Program-made: the position numbers and the translations under genes
Assembly: GCA_028532915.1 (NCBI GenBank)
Contig: JAQQAI010000023.1
Span: 48,901 to 112,900 of the forward strand
DNA length: 64,000 nucleotides
Reading direction: 5' to 3'
Source: Sphaerochaetaceae bacterium
GTDB taxonomy: Bacteria; Spirochaetota; Spirochaetia; Sphaerochaetales; Sphaerochaetaceae
Part shown: piece by piece, positions 26,743-36,426 of the stretch
How positions within the stretch are numbered: the stretch's first letter is position 1
How the letters are laid out: each line of letters starts with the position of its first letter
The notes under the pieces: generated by a model
Seen by the model: the letters and a program-made list of their open reading frames with translations, nothing else
Database searches by the model: none
Told to the model about the DNA's origin: nothing

Positions 26743-27915
26743 GTGGATGAGAAGATGAAGAGAACGAAGAAGATCAACCAGGCGCGCATCATGAGAGAAA
26801 TCTGGGTCAACAAGAAGACGACCCGGATAAATATCTCACGTGCTCTATCTCTCGATAAATCAACTGTTTCGTCGGTAGTCAATGAACTGATCGATAGAGG
26901 GATGATCCTGGAAAAAGAAGAGGGGAATTCGGGACCTCACGGAGGCAGAAGACCTATTCATATTACGTTGAATAAACTTTACGGTTGTGTTCTCGGAATC
27001 GAGTTTCGTCCCGAATTCTATTCTGCGGTACTGCTCGATATGGAGGGAAACATCATCTTCTCGAAGACGAAGGAGATCAGCTTCAGGAAGAATGACATCA
27101 CGACGGTTCTGAACGGAAGCATCTCTGCTCTGATCGAAGAGATTAACCGGTCCTATCCCCAGCTTCTGGGAATCGGTGTCGGTATATCCGGTGTCGTAAA
27201 CCCCGAGGACGGGGTGATTCAGTATTCACAGCCTCTGGGGATATCTGACGGGTATGATTTCTATCATGAAGTGTCGGTCCGCTATGATATCCCTGTTTTC
27301 GTCGAGAACGATGCCAACGCATGTATCTGGGGAGAGTTGACCTTCCACCGGAGAAAGGAGCTCAGGGATTTCATGTTCCTTCTTCTCGAGTTCAGAGATA
27401 TCGATGAGCAGATCTACGATGAGAGCAACCGTATCAGTATCGGTATGGGGTTCGTCATAAACGGTATTGTCCACTACGGACATCAGTTCTCGGCCGGTGA
27501 GTTTCGGTCTGTCAACTACAGAGAGAATTCGGTAGGGCAGCTCTCTCTGACAAGTGAAGAGCATCAGCGGCTTTTCGATGACCCTGAGGTCTTCAACCGG
27601 TTCCTTCATGAACTGGGCGCTCATGTCGGATTGATCACCAATACGCTCAATCTGAGTCACATCATTCTGGGCGGGGCTTTCGAACGGCTTGGCGATCAGG
27701 TGAAAGATGTGTTCGAACAGGAGATACGGAAGAACTGGCCGTATCCCTATCCGTATGTCGTGCGTGATTCCATCTGGTATTCGGCGTTCGGTGAACAGGC
27801 TGTGGCCTACGGAGCTTCAGCGATGGTGCTCAATACGTTGTTCGGGGATATCGAGATCATGGAAGGTCTTCGATTCACGCGGAATGTGAAAAACAACCTG
27901 GTGATTTTCTCCTGA
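26743..27915 (+). CDS. ROK family transcriptional repressor
   Basis: A 390-residue NagC/XylR-type regulator. The N-terminal winged helix (about 8-65, NISRALSLDKSTVSSVVNELI) is followed by the sugar-kinase-like ROK fold with LGIGVGISGVVN and VENDANACIWGE. The usual zinc-binding cysteine run of ROK proteins is not seen where expected, so metal binding is doubtful. It starts at a GTG; an ATG four codons later is possible. It is the first gene of the sugar locus and most likely binds the inverted repeat just upstream. Confidence 0.9.
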   Translation: MDEKMKRTKKINQARIMREIWVNKKTTRINISRALSLDKSTVSSVVNELIDRGMILEKEEGNSGPHGGRRPIHITLNKLYGCVLGIEFRPEFYSAVLLDMEGNIIFSKTKEISFRKNDITTVLNGSISALIEEINRSYPQLLGIGVGISGVVNPEDGVIQYSQPLGISDGYDFYHEVSVRYDIPVFVENDANACIWGELTFHRRKELRDFMFLLLEFRDIDEQIYDESNRISIGMGFVINGIVHYGHQFSAGEFRSVNYRENSVGQLSLTSEEHQRLFDDPEVFNRFLHELGAHVGLITNTLNLSHIILGGAFERLGDQVKDVFEQEIRKNWPYPYPYVVRDSIWYSAFGEQAVAYGASAMVLNTLFGDIEIMEGLRFTRNVKNNLVIFS

Positions 27916-27977
27916 TTTTCATTCGGGAGAAACGGGTTTAAAAAAATATGTACATCTCGAAAGAGAAGGGAGGATGT

Positions 27978-29273
27978 ATGAAAAAAGGTAAAGTATTTGT
28001 ATTGGCTCTTCTTGTCATGGTGATGATAGTTCCGTCACTGTGGGCACAGGGAGCACAGGAAGCCGGAACCGATGGTAAGGTGGTAGTGAAAACCATGGCT
28101 TACGGCGACAATTCCAATCAGGAAGGCGTGAACTGGGTTCGTATCGTCAATTCTTTCGAAAAAGAGAATCCCGATATCGATATCGATTATGAAATGCTCT
28201 ACGATGAAGCTTATCATCAGAAGGTTGTAGCACGGCTTGCAGCAGGAGATGTTCCTGATCTTGCATACATGGGTGCAGATGCACGTTGGGGACTTCCCTG
28301 GAAAGAGGCTGGACAGCAGTTTGACCACACAGAATTCCTCGACCCCGACTATTATGATCTCAACCTCATCCCGCCGATGGACATGAACGGAGAGATCTAC
28401 GAGATTCCTCTCGGGACAAGTAATATCACGACAGTTCTGTTCATGAACACGAGACTGATGGATGAACTCGGATTGAGTGCTCCCGAAACATACGAAGATA
28501 TGGTCGCTATGGTTCCTGTTGCACGCAAGGCCGGTATCGAAGTGCTGACCATCGACGGTGCTGACGGCTGGGCCTGGGGTTCATGTCTGATGTCCGCAGT
28601 AGTAGCCCGTATGTCCGGCGATCCTCAGTGGGTGTCAAAGGCAGTCGCAGGTGAATATTCTTTCGACGATAAGGTGATGATCGATTCTCTCTCCTTCCTC
28701 AACCGGATGGTTGATGATGGTGTTCTTCTCGAAAAATCAGTCCTGGTCGACTACGGTGCCAATGTTTCCAACTACAACAATGAAAAAGCTCTGTTTATGG
28801 TACAGGGACAGTGGGTCGCAGGCGGAATCGAGAATCCTGAAGTGGCGAATGCTACCAAGATGATCGCATGGCCGACACTTCCGGGCGAGAAACCCGGACT
28901 CGAAGGTTCTGTAGCCGCGGCGATTCAGGTCGGATACGGATTGACGAAGCAGGGTGCATCTGACCCCGAAGTCCGTGATGCTGCACTGAAATTCCTCCGC
29001 TACTTCTTCAGCCATGCCGAGACGACTCAGAGACTGCGTGACGGTGCTATCGTCGCTCCGATTCTGAAAGATTTCGAAGTTCCTTCAGATCTTCCTTCAA
29101 TCGTGAAAGAGAAAGTCGCTCTTGCTCAGAGAGCTCCCAACACCGATGTTATCGATGCTTTCTTGAGCGGTGATGCAAACGAAGCTCTGAACACGGGAAT
29201 GCAGAAGATCGTCAGCGGTCAGTCCACTCCGGAAGAGGTCGCAATGCAGGTTGAATCACTCGTTCAACGTTAA
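27978..29273 (+). CDS. ABC transporter sugar-binding protein
   Basis: A 431-residue family 1 extracellular solute-binding protein. The start at 27978 follows GGGAGG. The signal peptide MKKGKVFVLALLVMVMIVP ends at about AWAQ-like SLWAQG with no lipobox cysteine, so a soluble periplasmic protein is likely. The family core is seen in FEKENPDIDIDYEM and later VARLAAGDVPDL. Together with two downstream permeases it forms an oligosaccharide importer; the neighbouring hydrolases suggest a beta-linked oligosaccharide. The ATPase must be supplied from elsewhere, as is common for MsmK/MalK-type systems. Confidence 0.93.
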   Translation: MKKGKVFVLALLVMVMIVPSLWAQGAQEAGTDGKVVVKTMAYGDNSNQEGVNWVRIVNSFEKENPDIDIDYEMLYDEAYHQKVVARLAAGDVPDLAYMGADARWGLPWKEAGQQFDHTEFLDPDYYDLNLIPPMDMNGEIYEIPLGTSNITTVLFMNTRLMDELGLSAPETYEDMVAMVPVARKAGIEVLTIDGADGWAWGSCLMSAVVARMSGDPQWVSKAVAGEYSFDDKVMIDSLSFLNRMVDDGVLLEKSVLVDYGANVSNYNNEKALFMVQGQWVAGGIENPEVANATKMIAWPTLPGEKPGLEGSVAAAIQVGYGLTKQGASDPEVRDAALKFLRYFFSHAETTQRLRDGAIVAPILKDFEVPSDLPSIVKEKVALAQRAPNTDVIDAFLSGDANEALNTGMQKIVSGQSTPEEVAMQVESLVQR

Positions 29274-29281
29274 CTATGAGA

Positions 29282-29313
29282 ATGAGCAGAGAGGCTTCGG
29301 CCTTTCTGCTCAT
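29282..29313 (+). terminator. Stem-loop between binding-protein and permease genes
   Basis: ATGAGCAGAgAGG pairs with CCTtTCTGCTCAT around a CTTCGG loop, with only a weak T-run after it. It likely stabilises the upstream message or partly ends it, leaving more binding protein than permease. Confidence 0.7.
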
Positions 29314-29342
29314 CGTCGCTTTTTAGAAGCAGGAGACATTCG

Positions 29343-30245
29343 ATGAAGAAAAGAGATATTCAGGCATTACCTACTTATCTCATACTGGTAGCGCCGGCAT
29401 TGCTTATTTACCTCTTTGTTGTCGCTTATCCGATAGGATATTCGGTATGGCTGAGTTTTACGGACTTCAATCCCAACAAGGGGGGACAATGGGACTGGGT
29501 GGGAACGCTTCAGTACTCCACGATGTTCAAAGACCCGAATTTCTGGCATGCGCTGAAGAATAACCTGATCGTCGTGGCGGTATCAGTCTTCGGTCAGATC
29601 CCCATAGGTTTTATTCTCGCCTACATCCTCTACAGGAAAAAGGTGAAGGCGGTCCATTTCTTTCAGACTTTCGTCTTCCTTCCCCAATTCTTATCAACTA
29701 TCGTGATAGGTATATTATGGAAGCGTCTGTTCCAGGCGGACGGTCCTATCTCACGGATCATTCAGATAGTGAGCAAAGACCCTCAGGCACAGTTTGAACT
29801 GATGCTCTATGCAGACACGGTCATGATTCCGATCGCTTTCGCGCTCATCTGGGTCTACACGGGCATGTATATGACGATCTTCCTGGCAAATCTTCAGAAA
29901 ATCGATGACCACCTCATCGAGGCGGCAAAGATAGACGGTGCCACCGAATCTCAGATCTTTTTGAAGGTCATAGTTCCTCTCCTTGCCGGAACGATTCTGG
30001 TTTCTTCGATTCTTGCGATTGCCGGCTCTCTTCGCGGGTTCGACCTCATATTCTCGATCACGACTCAGGGGCTGCAGCGTAACAATGCGATGGTTCTGCC
30101 GATATTCATGTATCAGTCGGCTTTTCAGAACTATACGAACGAGATGCGCTTTGCCTACGGTGCCGCGATATCGAATATCATAGTGGTTATCTCATTGATT
30201 CTCATCGGTATAAGCCGTCTGGTGGGAAAGAAGACCGATTATTAG
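29343..30245 (+). CDS. ABC sugar permease, MalF/UgpA type
   Basis: A 300-residue inner-membrane protein with six predicted segments, starting ALPTYLILVAPALLIYLFVV. The cytoplasmic loop that docks the ATPase is visible as LIEAAKIDGATESQIFLKVIVPLLAGT (EAA motif). It is the first of two permeases of the importer and is followed 12 bases later by the second. Confidence 0.95.
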   Translation: MKKRDIQALPTYLILVAPALLIYLFVVAYPIGYSVWLSFTDFNPNKGGQWDWVGTLQYSTMFKDPNFWHALKNNLIVVAVSVFGQIPIGFILAYILYRKKVKAVHFFQTFVFLPQFLSTIVIGILWKRLFQADGPISRIIQIVSKDPQAQFELMLYADTVMIPIAFALIWVYTGMYMTIFLANLQKIDDHLIEAAKIDGATESQIFLKVIVPLLAGTILVSSILAIAGSLRGFDLIFSITTQGLQRNNAMVLPIFMYQSAFQNYTNEMRFAYGAAISNIIVVISLILIGISRLVGKKTDY

Positions 30246-30257
30246 GAGGGGATGACA

Positions 30258-31352
30258 ATGGAAAAGAATACATCAAAACATATCATCGGTCGGACTGTCG
30301 CTTATATCGTGTTCATCAGCTGGACACTGATAACGATATTGCCGATATTCTGGATGGCTTATTCCTCTTTCAAATCGAACGAGGAACTCACAAGAAATAT
30401 CTACGCTTTCCCGTATGAACTGTTCCATAACGAAGATGATGTCTATGAAATAATCGCTCCGCAGCTCAACGTTACCCCCGATTATGATACGGAGACCGAT
30501 ACGCGTGAGAGGATGATCATCGAATCGACATCGATAAGTCCGGGAAGGAGACTGATGGTCCACTTTCTGGTGAAAGAGGACCTTCCTCAAGAGATCCTTT
30601 CAAGAGATATAGGAGACACCCTCACTTTATCTGAACTGCCTAAGCAGATGAGACGTGAGATCAGTCGCAAGACGATGCTCTTCAACTACACTTCCGCAAT
30701 ACAAAGAGGAGGGCTCGCGCAGAAATTCCTCAACTCGCTGATCTATGCGGGTGTCTCCACCTTCCTTATCAATGCACTCTCCCTTATGGTCGCATTCGCT
30801 CTGAGCAAGATGCAGTTCAAAAAACTGTCTCTCATAGTCGGAGGCCTCATCGGGTTCGGGTATCTGTTGAGTGTGAACTCCGTGATCATCCCGCTCTTTC
30901 TGATGCTGTCGAAAATGGGGCTGACCGATACTCACATCGGTATCATCCTCGTCTATACGGCCTTCGGTCTTCCGCTTGCCGTGCTGCTCGATACTCAGTT
31001 CATCAGCGGCATCCCCGGCAGTCTTGTCGAATCGGCACGCATCGATGGTGCCTCGACATGGAGAGTCATTGTCTCTATCATTGTACCGATGGCGATCCCG
31101 GTCACTGTCACAGTCAGTATCATCACCGCACTGGGAATCTGGAATGAATTTCTGCTGGTGCTGGTACTCGCCAGTTCCGAGTTCACAAAATCACTTCCGG
31201 TCGGAGTCTTCTCTTTCTCGAGTCTGACCAGTACACAGCTCGGCTGGCAGCTTGCGGCACTTATGGTGGCAACGGCCCCTGCGATGATCGTCTATTTCAT
31301 TTTCCAGAGACGATTGACCGAAGGTGTCGTCGGCGGAGCAATCAAAGGATAG
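30258..31352 (+). CDS. ABC sugar permease, MalG/UgpE type, with periplasmic insertion
   Basis: A 364-residue permease. Segment 1 is at about 10-33 (AYIVFISWTLITILPIFWMA), and the EAA loop is LVESARIDGASTWRVIVSIIVPMA near residue 265. Typical MalG-like permeases have 270-290 residues. The extra 80-90 residues form a polar block, about 45-140, between segments 1 and 2, on the periplasmic side. AGGAGGGG seven bases before 30258 decides the start over the ATG at 30252. It is followed 3 bases later by the GH9 gene. Confidence 0.93.
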   Translation: MEKNTSKHIIGRTVAYIVFISWTLITILPIFWMAYSSFKSNEELTRNIYAFPYELFHNEDDVYEIIAPQLNVTPDYDTETDTRERMIIESTSISPGRRLMVHFLVKEDLPQEILSRDIGDTLTLSELPKQMRREISRKTMLFNYTSAIQRGGLAQKFLNSLIYAGVSTFLINALSLMVAFALSKMQFKKLSLIVGGLIGFGYLLSVNSVIIPLFLMLSKMGLTDTHIGIILVYTAFGLPLAVLLDTQFISGIPGSLVESARIDGASTWRVIVSIIVPMAIPVTVTVSIITALGIWNEFLLVLVLASSEFTKSLPVGVFSFSSLTSTQLGWQLAALMVATAPAMIVYFIFQRRLTEGVVGGAIKG

Positions 31353-31355
31353 AAT

Positions 31356-33086
31356 ATGGATATTTTACACAATCACATCGGATTCACATCAAACGAAGTC
31401 AAGCGGGTCGTGCTTCAGTATGCGTCAAAAGAGGAGCAGCAGCAGTTTCAGTCTGCTGAAATCGGGATTTTCGAATACCCGGGGGATAAGAAAGTCCTGG
31501 ACTGCAGGAAGATCGGAAGCGGAACGGTAGATAACTGGAAAGGAAGGTTCTACGACTGGTTCGACTTCTCTTCCCTCGAAAAAAAAGGAACCTATTGCGT
31601 CAAAGTATCATCAGAGGGCAGAACCTGCAGCGGATTCCCGTTTATCATAGAAGACTACATGTTTTCATCTACACTGCTCAGCGATATGGTTTTCTATCTC
31701 AAAGGGCAGCGTTCAAGCGGCCGATGGGACGATGTCGATAAAGCTGTTCCTTTCTATGGAGAGAGGGAAGGTACAGTCGATGTAAGAGGAGGGTGGTTTG
31801 ACGCATCGGGAGATTACAGCAAGTACCTGTCTCACCTATCCTATGCCAATTATTTGAACCCGCAGCAGATCCCTCTCACCGTATGGTCGCTTCTCTATCT
31901 TTTTCAGACTCTTCATTCTCTGCCCCGGCACAAAGACACTCTTCTTACCGAGCGGGCACTGGAAGAAGCTCTGTGGGGTGCAGATTTTCTCATGAGAATG
32001 CAGGATGAAGAAGGATACTTCTACATGACAGTTTTCGACAAATGGAGCAAGAAAAGCGAAAAGAGAATGATCTGTGCCTTCAAGACCCAGAAAGGACACA
32101 GACTGGAAGAATATCAGGCGGGATTCAGACAGGGCGGCGGAATGGCTGTCGCTTCGCTAGCCTATGCCTCGATGGCGGTACCTGAGATGAACGTTCCTTC
32201 CGATTTCAGTGCAGACCAATATCTTTCTGCCGCGGTCAAAGGTTACGCTCACCTTCTGGAACACAACAGGGAATATCTTGATAACGGCAGAGAGAATCTG
32301 ATTGATTATTATTGTGCATTGATGGCCGCAAACAACCTATATAAGGCTACGAAAGACAGGTTTTATCTGGAAGAGGGTGCTAAATGGACAGCTCTTATCA
32401 GAGAGCTCTACAGTGATGATCAACGCTCTTTTCTTGTTGAAAAGGGGAATGACAGACCCTATTTCCATGCTTCCGATACCGGACTGCTGTTCATTGCTCT
32501 GATGGAATATTATCAGGCGGCACAGGAGGCTGATTCCTCGTTATACGAGTTTATCGTCGAAGCTTTTAAAGACCTTCTCGACCGTGCTGACCGGGTGACT
32601 AATCCTTTCACCCTTTCCCGGCAGAGAGTGAAGCCTGTAGGTCAGCCGTCCTGCGACAGTTTCTTCATCCCTCATGAAAATGAGACCGGATACTGGTGGC
32701 AGGGAGAGAATGCCCGTCTGGCTTCTGAAGCCGCCGCATCGTTGGCTATGGCCCGTCTGTTAGGCCGAAAGGGTGCAAATAAGGATCTGATTGGAAAACT
32801 TGAAATATTCGGACAGTCACAAATACATTGGATTTTCGGGTGTAATCCGTATAATATGTGTATGATACAGGGGCATGGAAGAAACAATCCCCGCTACGAA
32901 AAGCATTATCCGAATGCTCCGGGTGGAATCTGTAACGGGATTACCGCAGGATACCTCGATGAGACGGATATAGCTTACCTTCCCGAGGAGGTCGAAGGGC
33001 AGGGAGACCACAGATGGCGCTGGAGTGAACAATGGATTCCTCATGCTTCATGGATGATGGTCGCCATGTGCAACCTGATCATATAG
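31356..33086 (+). CDS. Cytosolic GH9 glycoside hydrolase, possibly exo-beta-glucosaminidase
   Basis: A 576-residue family 9 enzyme. The N-terminal Ig-like domain (about 5-98, HIGFTSNEVKRVVLQ) precedes the (alpha/alpha)6 barrel. The catalytic-base region reads GGWFDASGDYSKYL (D149 and D153), with one residue more than the DAGD of cellulases. Near the C-terminus NPYNMCMIQGHG, APGGICNG and WSEQWIPHA carry the remaining active-site residues. No signal peptide, so it acts on imported oligosaccharides. The DASGD form with SHLSYANY resembles GH9 exo-glucosaminidases as I recall them; cellodextrinase is the alternative. Confidence 0.85.
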   Translation: MDILHNHIGFTSNEVKRVVLQYASKEEQQQFQSAEIGIFEYPGDKKVLDCRKIGSGTVDNWKGRFYDWFDFSSLEKKGTYCVKVSSEGRTCSGFPFIIEDYMFSSTLLSDMVFYLKGQRSSGRWDDVDKAVPFYGEREGTVDVRGGWFDASGDYSKYLSHLSYANYLNPQQIPLTVWSLLYLFQTLHSLPRHKDTLLTERALEEALWGADFLMRMQDEEGYFYMTVFDKWSKKSEKRMICAFKTQKGHRLEEYQAGFRQGGGMAVASLAYASMAVPEMNVPSDFSADQYLSAAVKGYAHLLEHNREYLDNGRENLIDYYCALMAANNLYKATKDRFYLEEGAKWTALIRELYSDDQRSFLVEKGNDRPYFHASDTGLLFIALMEYYQAAQEADSSLYEFIVEAFKDLLDRADRVTNPFTLSRQRVKPVGQPSCDSFFIPHENETGYWWQGENARLASEAAASLAMARLLGRKGANKDLIGKLEIFGQSQIHWIFGCNPYNMCMIQGHGRNNPRYEKHYPNAPGGICNGITAGYLDETDIAYLPEEVEGQGDHRWRWSEQWIPHASWMMVAMCNLII

Positions 33087-33094
33087 AAGGATAT

Positions 33095-34948
33095 ATGGAA
33101 AGACATACACCGGTTTCGTTTATCATTCCTCCCCGTCGCTTCAAGAAACTTGATGACGGGGTTTTTATCTTCTCCAAGGCTCTGAAACAGGAGATCATCA
33201 ATTATACGATCGGAAATACTCTTCCTTTTCCTGTATCGGTCCGCAAGGGTTCGCATCCTGAACAAAAGGGATTTAATTATTTCAGGATCACCATTACTGA
33301 AAGTATGATCGAGATATGGGGAGAAAGTGATGAAGATATCTTCACTGCGGTTCAGACGATCAAAGTGATGCTCACCCTCTGTGAGACCGACAGTCTTTTG
33401 ACGATGGAAGTGGTCGACTGGTCGGATATCAAGAAACGGGGTGCCGTTCTCGATATTTCACGTGACAGGGTGATCTCCCTCGATTCTCTCAGGTCGCTCA
33501 TCGATTCTTATGCACTTGTGAGAATGAATCAGCTCATTTTGTATATCGAGCATACATTCGCCTATGAAGGGCACCGGATAATCAATGAAGATTCTTCACC
33601 ATTCACAAAAGAAGAAATCCTGCTGATCGACGAATATTGTGCTCAAAGAGGTATAGAACTCATCATCAATCAGAACTCTTTCGGTCATATGGAACGGTTT
33701 TTGAAACATGACAGATACCGTTCTCTGGGAGAGAATCCCGACGGATTTACCGATCCGTGGGGGCACTTCAGAACTGTCGACACCACAGTATGCCCTACAG
33801 ATGAAAATGTACTTGATCTCTTTACCGACCTATACGGTCAGATCGCCCCGCTTTCCAGATCACGTTTCTTTCATGTCGGAGGAGATGAGCCCTGGGGCTT
33901 CGGCGAGGGGAGAAGCCGGGAAGAATGCGAAAAAAGAGGAATAGAAAATGTCTATGCCGATTACATGAATTCTCTGAATGCAATTGTCAGTTCTCTCGGG
34001 AAAAAGATGATGATCTGGGCTGATTTCGTCATGAGATACCCTTCAATCATTTCGAAACTCAGAAAGGGTACTGTTCTGATGCAGTGGGGGTATGAAGAGA
34101 GTCATCCGGTAGATCAAGAGTGTGCGATACTGGAAGCTTCCGGGTTTCCGTTCTATGTATGCTGCGGTACTTCTGCCTGGAATTCACTGAGCGGCCGCTG
34201 GTACAATGCGCTCGCTCATATCACAAAGGGTCTTGCATCAGCTAAAAGTTCGAACGCTGAAGGTTTCATGATCACCGAGTGGGGAGATAACGGACACATC
34301 CAACAGTTTCCCATCCAGCTGCCGCCTACCGTATTCGGTCTGTGCGGCGCATGGAACAGCGACACTATCGACAATCTGAGTGTGCCTGTCACACTCTCCA
34401 ACCTTTTCTCCCTCGTTCCCTCACTGGTTTGTGAAGGCAGAACCTATTCATACTGTGCCTATGCCCTCCTTGCGAAATCGCTGTGTGATCTTGCAAAGAT
34501 AGGAGAGCTGTATGGCAGCCATATTCATAATACTACTCTGCTCGGTGCGATTTTGACCTATCATCTCTATCCCTATAACAGAGAAGCTGTGAGAAAAGCG
34601 AAAGGGTACACATTCACAAAAGAGAGATTTGCGATAAAAGAGGTTGCGAATCTATTGTTCTCCTCGTTGTCACATATTGATGCCTGCATGAAAGATGAGA
34701 TTCTGTTCACTCTGGAGCTTCTACAGTTTCTCACCCATTACGGTGCGGCCCTTCTCGATACTCCCGGTATTCAGATCACACAGATCAGGAAGGACGAGAG
34801 ACAGAAACTGGCAGAGAGTCTCGAACTGCTGAGTTTGCAATATGAATATCTGTGGAGACGCAGGTCCCGTCCGGGAGGACTGAAGGAGAGTGTTCAAATC
34901 TTCGAATCTCTCATTCAGGAACTGACTGACCCTTCTTTGATTGTCTAG
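33095..34948 (+). CDS. GH20 beta-N-acetylhexosaminidase-like protein
   Basis: A 617-residue GH20 enzyme. An N-terminal alpha/beta domain (about 1-110) precedes the TIM barrel, whose Asp-Glu catalytic pair is D264-E265 in FHVGGDEPWG. NQNSFGHME and MIWADF fit the barrel strands. A helical C-terminal part (about 420-617) lacks a known name. It has no signal peptide and is cytosolic. The start at 33095 has AGAAGG upstream; a longer frame from 33032 overlaps the GH9 gene. GH20 enzymes release GlcNAc or GalNAc from non-reducing ends. Confidence 0.88.
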   Translation: MERHTPVSFIIPPRRFKKLDDGVFIFSKALKQEIINYTIGNTLPFPVSVRKGSHPEQKGFNYFRITITESMIEIWGESDEDIFTAVQTIKVMLTLCETDSLLTMEVVDWSDIKKRGAVLDISRDRVISLDSLRSLIDSYALVRMNQLILYIEHTFAYEGHRIINEDSSPFTKEEILLIDEYCAQRGIELIINQNSFGHMERFLKHDRYRSLGENPDGFTDPWGHFRTVDTTVCPTDENVLDLFTDLYGQIAPLSRSRFFHVGGDEPWGFGEGRSREECEKRGIENVYADYMNSLNAIVSSLGKKMMIWADFVMRYPSIISKLRKGTVLMQWGYEESHPVDQECAILEASGFPFYVCCGTSAWNSLSGRWYNALAHITKGLASAKSSNAEGFMITEWGDNGHIQQFPIQLPPTVFGLCGAWNSDTIDNLSVPVTLSNLFSLVPSLVCEGRTYSYCAYALLAKSLCDLAKIGELYGSHIHNTTLLGAILTYHLYPYNREAVRKAKGYTFTKERFAIKEVANLLFSSLSHIDACMKDEILFTLELLQFLTHYGAALLDTPGIQITQIRKDERQKLAESLELLSLQYEYLWRRRSRPGGLKESVQIFESLIQELTDPSLIV

Positions 34949-34977
34949 ACTAGAATGGTTGTCTCTGTGTATACATA

Positions 34978-36204
34978 ATGATGGCTTATTCAAAAGATAT
35001 TGAATGGAAGAAACAGATCATCATATTTCTGCTCGGACAGAATATCTCATTGTTCGGCTCTTCTCTGGTGCAGTATGCGATCATGTGGCATATAACGATG
35101 ACTACCCAGTCCGGATTGATGATGACCATCTCCATTCTCTGCGGCTTTCTTCCGACATTCTTCATCTCCCCGTTTGCCGGAGTGTGGGCTGACCGGTATG
35201 ACAGGAAGAAAATTATACTCATCAGTGATTCACTGGTAGCTGTTTCCACTTTGATCCTGGCCCTTGTCTATGCGATGGGATATACCCATCTTTATCTTCT
35301 GTTCATAGCTTCCGCGGTCCGTGCTGTCGGGGGAGGTATTCAAAGGCCGGCCGTAAATGCGTTCGTTCCGGAAATCGTTCCGTCTGAAGAGCTTCTTACT
35401 GTCAACGGGTACAACAGCAGTTTTCAGTCGGTCATAAATGTCGCCAGTCCTGTCGCAAGCGGGTTTCTTCTTTCGATAGCTCCTCTGTTCTACATCTTTT
35501 TCATCGATGTCATCACAGCGGCCTTTGCAGTGCTTCTTCTGCTGTTCTTTGTGAAAAGGATCTATCATCCTGAAACCCAACCGGATGATGAATCCTCTTT
35601 CGTAAAGATCAGAACCGGTCTCAGATATATTGCATCTCATCCTCTTATCAGAACGCTTTTTCTCTATCTTTCGTTCTTTTACATTCTGGTCTCTCCGCTC
35701 GCCTTTCTCACTCCACTGCAGGTGAGCCGTTCCTTCGGCAATGATGTGTGGTACCTTACGGCACTGGAAGCCTGCTTCTCTTCGGGCATGATCGTCGGAG
35801 GTTTTCTGGTTGGATTTTTCGGGAAAAAAGCGAAAGAGACGAATCTTCTCAAGGCTTCCTTCGCAGTGTTCACTCTGACGACGCTTGCTTTGGGGATAGT
35901 GAGCGATTTTGCCCTCTATCTGGCGGTCATGGTTATCTGCGGAGCAGCTATGCCGTTATTCGACCCTCCTTTGATCACGATAATGCAGCGGGAAGTCGAC
36001 CCTGAATATATGGGCAGAGTCTTCTCGGTGGTCGTTATGATCCCGAGCGTCTTCATGCCTCTTTCTATGGTAGTTTACGGTCCTCTTTCCGACATAGTCC
36101 CGATCGAGTCCGTTCTTCTGGTCACAGCTTGCCTTATGGCTCTCCTCACTGTTTCGATCGTTATGAACAAAGCGGTAAACACCTATGCGGAAAAGAAAAT
36201 GTAA
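34978..36204 (+). CDS. MFS transporter, EntS/Mef-like
   Basis: A 408-residue major facilitator protein with 12 predicted segments. The loop 2-3 signature is FAGVWADRYDRKKIILISD. It resembles the 12-segment drug exporters (Mef, EntS) more than sugar symporters. It starts 29 bases after the GH20 gene, without a strong ribosome site; two ATGs lie next to each other at 34978 and 34981. It could export a by-product or a drug. No substrate can be named. Confidence 0.88.
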   Translation: MMAYSKDIEWKKQIIIFLLGQNISLFGSSLVQYAIMWHITMTTQSGLMMTISILCGFLPTFFISPFAGVWADRYDRKKIILISDSLVAVSTLILALVYAMGYTHLYLLFIASAVRAVGGGIQRPAVNAFVPEIVPSEELLTVNGYNSSFQSVINVASPVASGFLLSIAPLFYIFFIDVITAAFAVLLLLFFVKRIYHPETQPDDESSFVKIRTGLRYIASHPLIRTLFLYLSFFYILVSPLAFLTPLQVSRSFGNDVWYLTALEACFSSGMIVGGFLVGFFGKKAKETNLLKASFAVFTLTTLALGIVSDFALYLAVMVICGAAMPLFDPPLITIMQREVDPEYMGRVFSVVVMIPSVFMPLSMVVYGPLSDIVPIESVLLVTACLMALLTVSIVMNKAVNTYAEKKM

Positions 36205-36426
36205 GTGAGCGCTTTGAAAGTCCTGAAGGATTGCATCAATTTTGCTAAATTGTTATAACCTGAATATCTGACCATAGAAAAGGAGAATTGTATAGAAATG
36301 AAGAACTGACAATCGAAAATCAGGATAACACTCATTCGAACTTGAGGGGTCTTGGTGTATTCGATTGGTATCTTCGTACGATTCTTTACCGATAGTATGC
36401 CCCTGCCCCATGCCGTAGGAGGTTTC
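36205..36426. other. Gap between MFS and ABC-F genes
   Basis: This 222-base stretch has no hairpin terminator or RNA gene that I recognise. It holds an AAAAGGAGAATTG sequence (about 36277-36289) followed by only a three-codon frame, and upstream frame extensions of the ABC-F gene that lack family resemblance. Confidence 0.45.
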
